From contig JBIKOX010000148.1 of NCBI GenBank assembly GCA_044357775.1, positions 1-7,769 on the forward strand: a stretch of 7,769 bases of DNA, read 5' to 3'. Under the pieces are notes generated by a model. That model was not told where the DNA came from. It worked only from the letters and a program-made list of their open reading frames with translations, and made no database searches. The first letter of the stretch is position 1. Every line of letters starts with the position of its first letter. A program made the translations under genes and the position numbers. Source of the stretch: UBA4416 sp044357775 (GTDB lineage Bacteria > Bacteroidota > Bacteroidia > B-17B0 > Aurantibacillaceae). Below are positions 6,123 to 7,769 of the stretch, piece after piece.

Positions 6123-6515
6123 ATGATAAAACTTCTTTTAAAATACAGTCTATTATTCGCTGTTTTGTGGACAGTAATAATCTTTATTTTATGTAGTACG
6201 CCGGGTCATTTTATACCAACAAACAATTGGCTTGAATTATTAAGTTTTGATAAATTTGTGCATGCCAGTATATTTTTTGTACTGACAATTTTATGGTTAG
6301 TTTACTTCTTGACTGCCAATAAATTATCTCCATTAATTAGTGCCACTATTATTTTGTTTTGCATAAGTTACGGCGGGGTTTTAGAAATAATGCAATCCAA
6401 CTTATTTAAACAACGAAGCGGCGATTGGCTTGATTTTATTGCCAACAGCTTTGGTTGCCTTGTGGGATGGCTCTTTTTTTATAAAAAGAAAATTAGTTTT
6501 TTTAGAATGAAGTAA
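6123..6515 (+). CDS. VanZ-family membrane protein
   Basis: Small integral membrane protein of 130 residues with four predicted transmembrane helices (about 4-23, 45-64, 70-88, 104-120). Family marks are present: 'STPG' (25-28) after helix 1; 'FDKFVH' (42-47), matching the DKxxH motif; and 'GGVLEIMQ' (84-91) followed by Arg98, Asp101, Asp104 and Asn108, matching the ExxQ...R..D..D...N..G pattern. VanZ of enterococcal glycopeptide clusters gives low teicoplanin resistance by an unknown route. Homologues outside such clusters are widespread and of unknown function, so no resistance is implied here. The gene follows gcvH in the same direction, a pairing often seen in Bacteroidota, but a strong terminator and the repeat element lie between. 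I see no consensus promoter of its own. The ATG is the only plausible start. Confidence 0.88.
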   Translation: MIKLLLKYSLLFAVLWTVIIFILCSTPGHFIPTNNWLELLSFDKFVHASIFFVLTILWLVYFLTANKLSPLISATIILFCISYGGVLEIMQSNLFKQRSGDWLDFIANSFGCLVGWLFFYKKKISFFRMK

Positions 6516-6535
6516 GTGATTGCGAAATCATGTAA

Positions 6536-6551
6536 TTACTAAATTTAGTAA
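6536..6551. repeat. Perfect 16-base palindrome between convergent genes
   Basis: TTACTAAATTTAGTAA is fully self-complementary and lies 20 bases after the vanZ stop, in the 104-base gap shared with the convergent PhnA-domain gene. As a hairpin it gives only a 6-base AT-rich stem and no T-run follows, so it is a poor terminator. It could be a protein-binding site or chance in AT-rich DNA. Nothing else in this gap stands out. Confidence 0.4.
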
Positions 6552-6619
6552 ATAGCGTTTCGTTACAAAATTAGTTTCAAATTACAAATGCATTCGACCT
6601 AATTATTACTAAAAGTGTT

Positions 6620-7177
6620 TTATAATTTCTTTACAAACTTACAAAGTATAACAATGGTTTGATCGTTAATTTTCCCTTCAATTTGCTCTGCATTATCGTT
6701 AACCAGTTTAATTTTTTTTACCACCTCGCCTTTTGAAGCTGTAAAATTAGTTCCCTTAACATTTAGTGCCTGTGTTAAAACAACATTATCTCCATTTGCT
6801 AAAATATTTCCAAAAGCATCTTTGTGCAATTCAGCCACTTCTAATGAAGTTAATGCCCATTGAATAATAGTTTCATCAAGATCAATAGTAGAAATTAAAT
6901 TACTTGCCCAATCTTCCGATTTAAAATTTTGTAAAATTCGGTAACTTAATGCTTGCACACTAGGTTCTGTGCTCCAAATACTTCCTTCTAAATAACGCCA
7001 ATAAAAACTCGCATCCGTTTTATTGATTGATGAAAGGCAGGTTTGGCATAAAGCCACTTGGTTTGCTATGGATTCATCGTTTTTTGGAGAAACGGTGTAA
7101 TCATCAGTTGCCACTAAAGTATTGCATAATTCACATAACTCTTGGTTTCGTTGTTTAAGAATTGCACTAATTGACAT
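6620..7177 (-). CDS. phnA: PhnA-domain zinc-ribbon protein, long form
   Basis: 185 residues from the ATG at 7175-7177. The N-terminus carries a PhnA-type zinc ribbon with two CxxC pairs, 'CELC' (15-18) and 'CQTC' (44-47). A helical, tryptophan-containing stretch (about 55-115) follows, then the PhnA domain proper (about 119-185): 'DAFGNILANGDNVVLTQALNVKG' up to 'GKINDQTIVILCKFVKK', matching the family's D.xGN.L.DGD.V...KDLKVKG pattern. E. coli PhnA (YjdM) is about 111 residues, so this long version has an insert between ribbon and domain. Despite the name, the protein is not needed for phosphonate use in E. coli and its role is unsettled; no phn genes are nearby. A TTG at 7228 would add 17 residues but lies inside the likely -7 promoter box, so the ATG is preferred. 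It converges with the VanZ-family gene and diverges from the glycine-rich gene. Family assignment is sure; function is unknown. Confidence 0.88.
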   Translation of the reverse strand: MSISAILKQRNQELCELCNTLVATDDYTVSPKNDESIANQVALCQTCLSSINKTDASFYWRYLEGSIWSTEPSVQALSYRILQNFKSEDWASNLISTIDLDETIIQWALTSLEVAELHKDAFGNILANGDNVVLTQALNVKGTNFTASKGEVVKKIKLVNDNAEQIEGKINDQTIVILCKFVKKL

Positions 7178-7225
7178 AATATTTGGAAATAATGAAGGTT
7201 GCCACCAACAAGTTAGTAATAAAGA

Positions 7226-7233
7226 CAAATATA
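7226..7233 (-). promoter_or_regulatory. -7 promoter element of the PhnA-domain gene
   Basis: On the minus strand TATATTTG is an exact TAnnTTTG match. Transcription would begin near 7219, about 42 bases before the ATG at 7177. No clear TTTG lies 17-23 bases upstream, so the -33 half is weak. The element decides the gene start, because the upstream TTG alternative falls within it. Confidence 0.45.
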
Positions 7234-7314
7234 GACTATTAAATTATTTATTAAGTGATAACCGATGTTGTAATATTTTTTATTTTTAAACCATTTACAA
7301 GGCAGTTTTTTATT

Positions 7315-7344
7315 TTTGCAGTTTGTTATTTTTATCTATCTTTA
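7315..7344 (+). promoter_or_regulatory. Weak promoter candidate for the glycine-rich gene
   Basis: TTTG (7315-7318) is followed after 18 bases by TATCTTTA (7337-7344), matching TAnnTTTG except at the last base. This would give a leader of about 110 bases before the start codon. The 284-base divergent spacer is very AT-rich and such matches can arise by chance. It also holds a GCAGTTT direct repeat (7302-7308 and 7318-7324). Nothing else in it is clear. Confidence 0.22.
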
Positions 7345-7461
7345 TTGCTTACTATTTATAAATGAATTTTGGTTTAAATTATTTTAAATCATTGATTTAT
7401 ATGATATTAATTTAAGACCTATTTAGTATTATTTTTTTATAACAAAGTATCTTAAAAAAAC

Positions 7462-7769
7462 ATGATGTACAAAGTAATTAATATAAAAGCTATTTTATTT
7501 TGGATAGCAGCATTATTTACAATTACGGTATCTTCTCAAACTATACAAACATTTACCACAGCCGGCACAACAAATTGGACTTGCCCTGCTGGTATAACTA
7601 GTGTAAAAGTTGAATGTTGGGGGGCTGGTGGTGGTGGTGGTGGTGGTAAAAATAATGTTATTAATGTTGCTGCGGGTGGAGGAGGTGGCGGGGCTTATGC
7701 TAGTTCTCTTATTAGCGTTACTCCTGGAATAACATACACATTAATTATTGGTTTAGGTGGTAACGGTGG
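7462..7769 (+). CDS. Secreted glycine-rich surface protein, N-terminal part only
   Basis: Only the first 102 codons are in the window and the frame is open to the edge. Residues 1-25 form a signal peptide: Lys4 and Lys9, then the hydrophobic 'AILFWIAALFTITV', with likely cleavage at 'VSS/QT', a typical Bacteroidota site. The mature part matches the start of a glycine-rich domain: 'TFTTAGTTNWTCPAGITSVK' (about 30-49), 'VECWGAG', seven then six consecutive glycines, 'AYASSLISVTPGITYTLIIG' and 'LGGNG'. Such domains are common at the front of large exported or cell-surface proteins in this phylum, often carrying adhesion repeats and a C-terminal type IX secretion sorting domain; that part lies beyond the window and is only a guess. 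Two adjacent ATGs (7462 and 7465) are equally usable and differ by one residue. The leader is A-rich. Exact role unknown. Confidence 0.82.
   Translation, partial: MMYKVINIKAILFWIAALFTITVSSQTIQTFTTAGTTNWTCPAGITSVKVECWGAGGGGGGGKNNVINVAAGGGGGGAYASSLISVTPGITYTLIIGLGGNG
7627..7647 (+). repeat. Seven tandem GGT codons
   Basis: A (GGT)7 run encodes seven glycines inside the glycine-rich domain. Unlike the later glycine block (7675-7692), which mixes GGT, GGA, GGC and GGG, this one uses a single codon, so it could gain or lose units by slippage. Changes would stay in frame and alter only glycine number. Confidence 0.8.

Noticed and set aside
6123..6515. Glycopeptide resistance determinant
   Set aside because: No vanHAX, vanRS or vanY genes are near, and VanZ-family proteins are widespread in organisms without such resistance.
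7178..7228. TTG start extending the PhnA-domain protein by 17 residues
   Set aside because: The TTG overlaps a perfect TATATTTG -7 box, the added residues fit no family feature, and the ATG at 7177 starts right before the zinc ribbon as expected.
7229..7461. Hidden small gene or regulatory RNA in the last divergent spacer
   Set aside because: The spacer is AT-rich with frequent stops in all frames, and only weak promoter-like words and a 7-base direct repeat are seen.

Overview
This window looks like ordinary chromosome from a low-GC member of the Bacteroidota, probably flavobacterial or a relative. Several things point there. The HisS carries the long-form 'QCDADV' motif 2 and the 'LARGLSYYTG' signature. 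The GAPDH is the long form with an N-terminal extension of about 135 residues. A lone gcvH is followed by a VanZ-family gene. Start codons sit behind A-rich leaders without Shine-Dalgarno sequences, several promoters fit the Bacteroidota pattern TTTG-N19/20-TAnnTTTG, and the right edge begins a secreted glycine-rich surface protein.

Left part (1-5319, all minus strand). Transcription runs right to left: a 3-hydroxybutyryl-CoA dehydrogenase (hbd); 6 bases on, a 151-residue protein I do not recognise; then a pRiA4b ORF-3/IS1096 TnpR-like protein with a very acidic tail; then the long-form GAPDH, closed by a good hairpin terminator; then, from its own likely promoter, histidyl-tRNA synthetase (hisS), which runs off the left edge only a few codons short of its end. 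Hbd and GAPDH are NAD(P)-dependent enzymes of central carbon metabolism. The hbd/unknown pair is tight enough to be one transcript, while the other gaps (89, 84 and 230 bases) leave operon membership open.

Middle (5320-6515). A 224-base divergent control region separates hbd from gcvH and holds one promoter in each direction; the hbd promoter matches the consensus perfectly. gcvH (lipoyl carrier of the glycine cleavage system) ends in a strong intrinsic terminator. It is followed by a REP-like inverted repeat of the 'CGCAGAT' kind that is common between genes in this phylum, and then directly by a small VanZ-family membrane protein.

Right part (6516-7769). A convergent gene encodes a long-form PhnA-domain zinc-ribbon protein. 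A 284-base divergent spacer follows, and then the start of a secreted glycine-rich protein that is cut by the window edge. No gene-free stretch exceeds 300 bases.

I see no CRISPR array, tRNA, rRNA, insertion sequence or phage module. The window does not show a convincing new system. The best leads are the unknown hbd-linked gene, the domesticated-looking pRiA4 ORF-3 protein, the repeat placed against the vanZ start codon, and the truncated surface protein.
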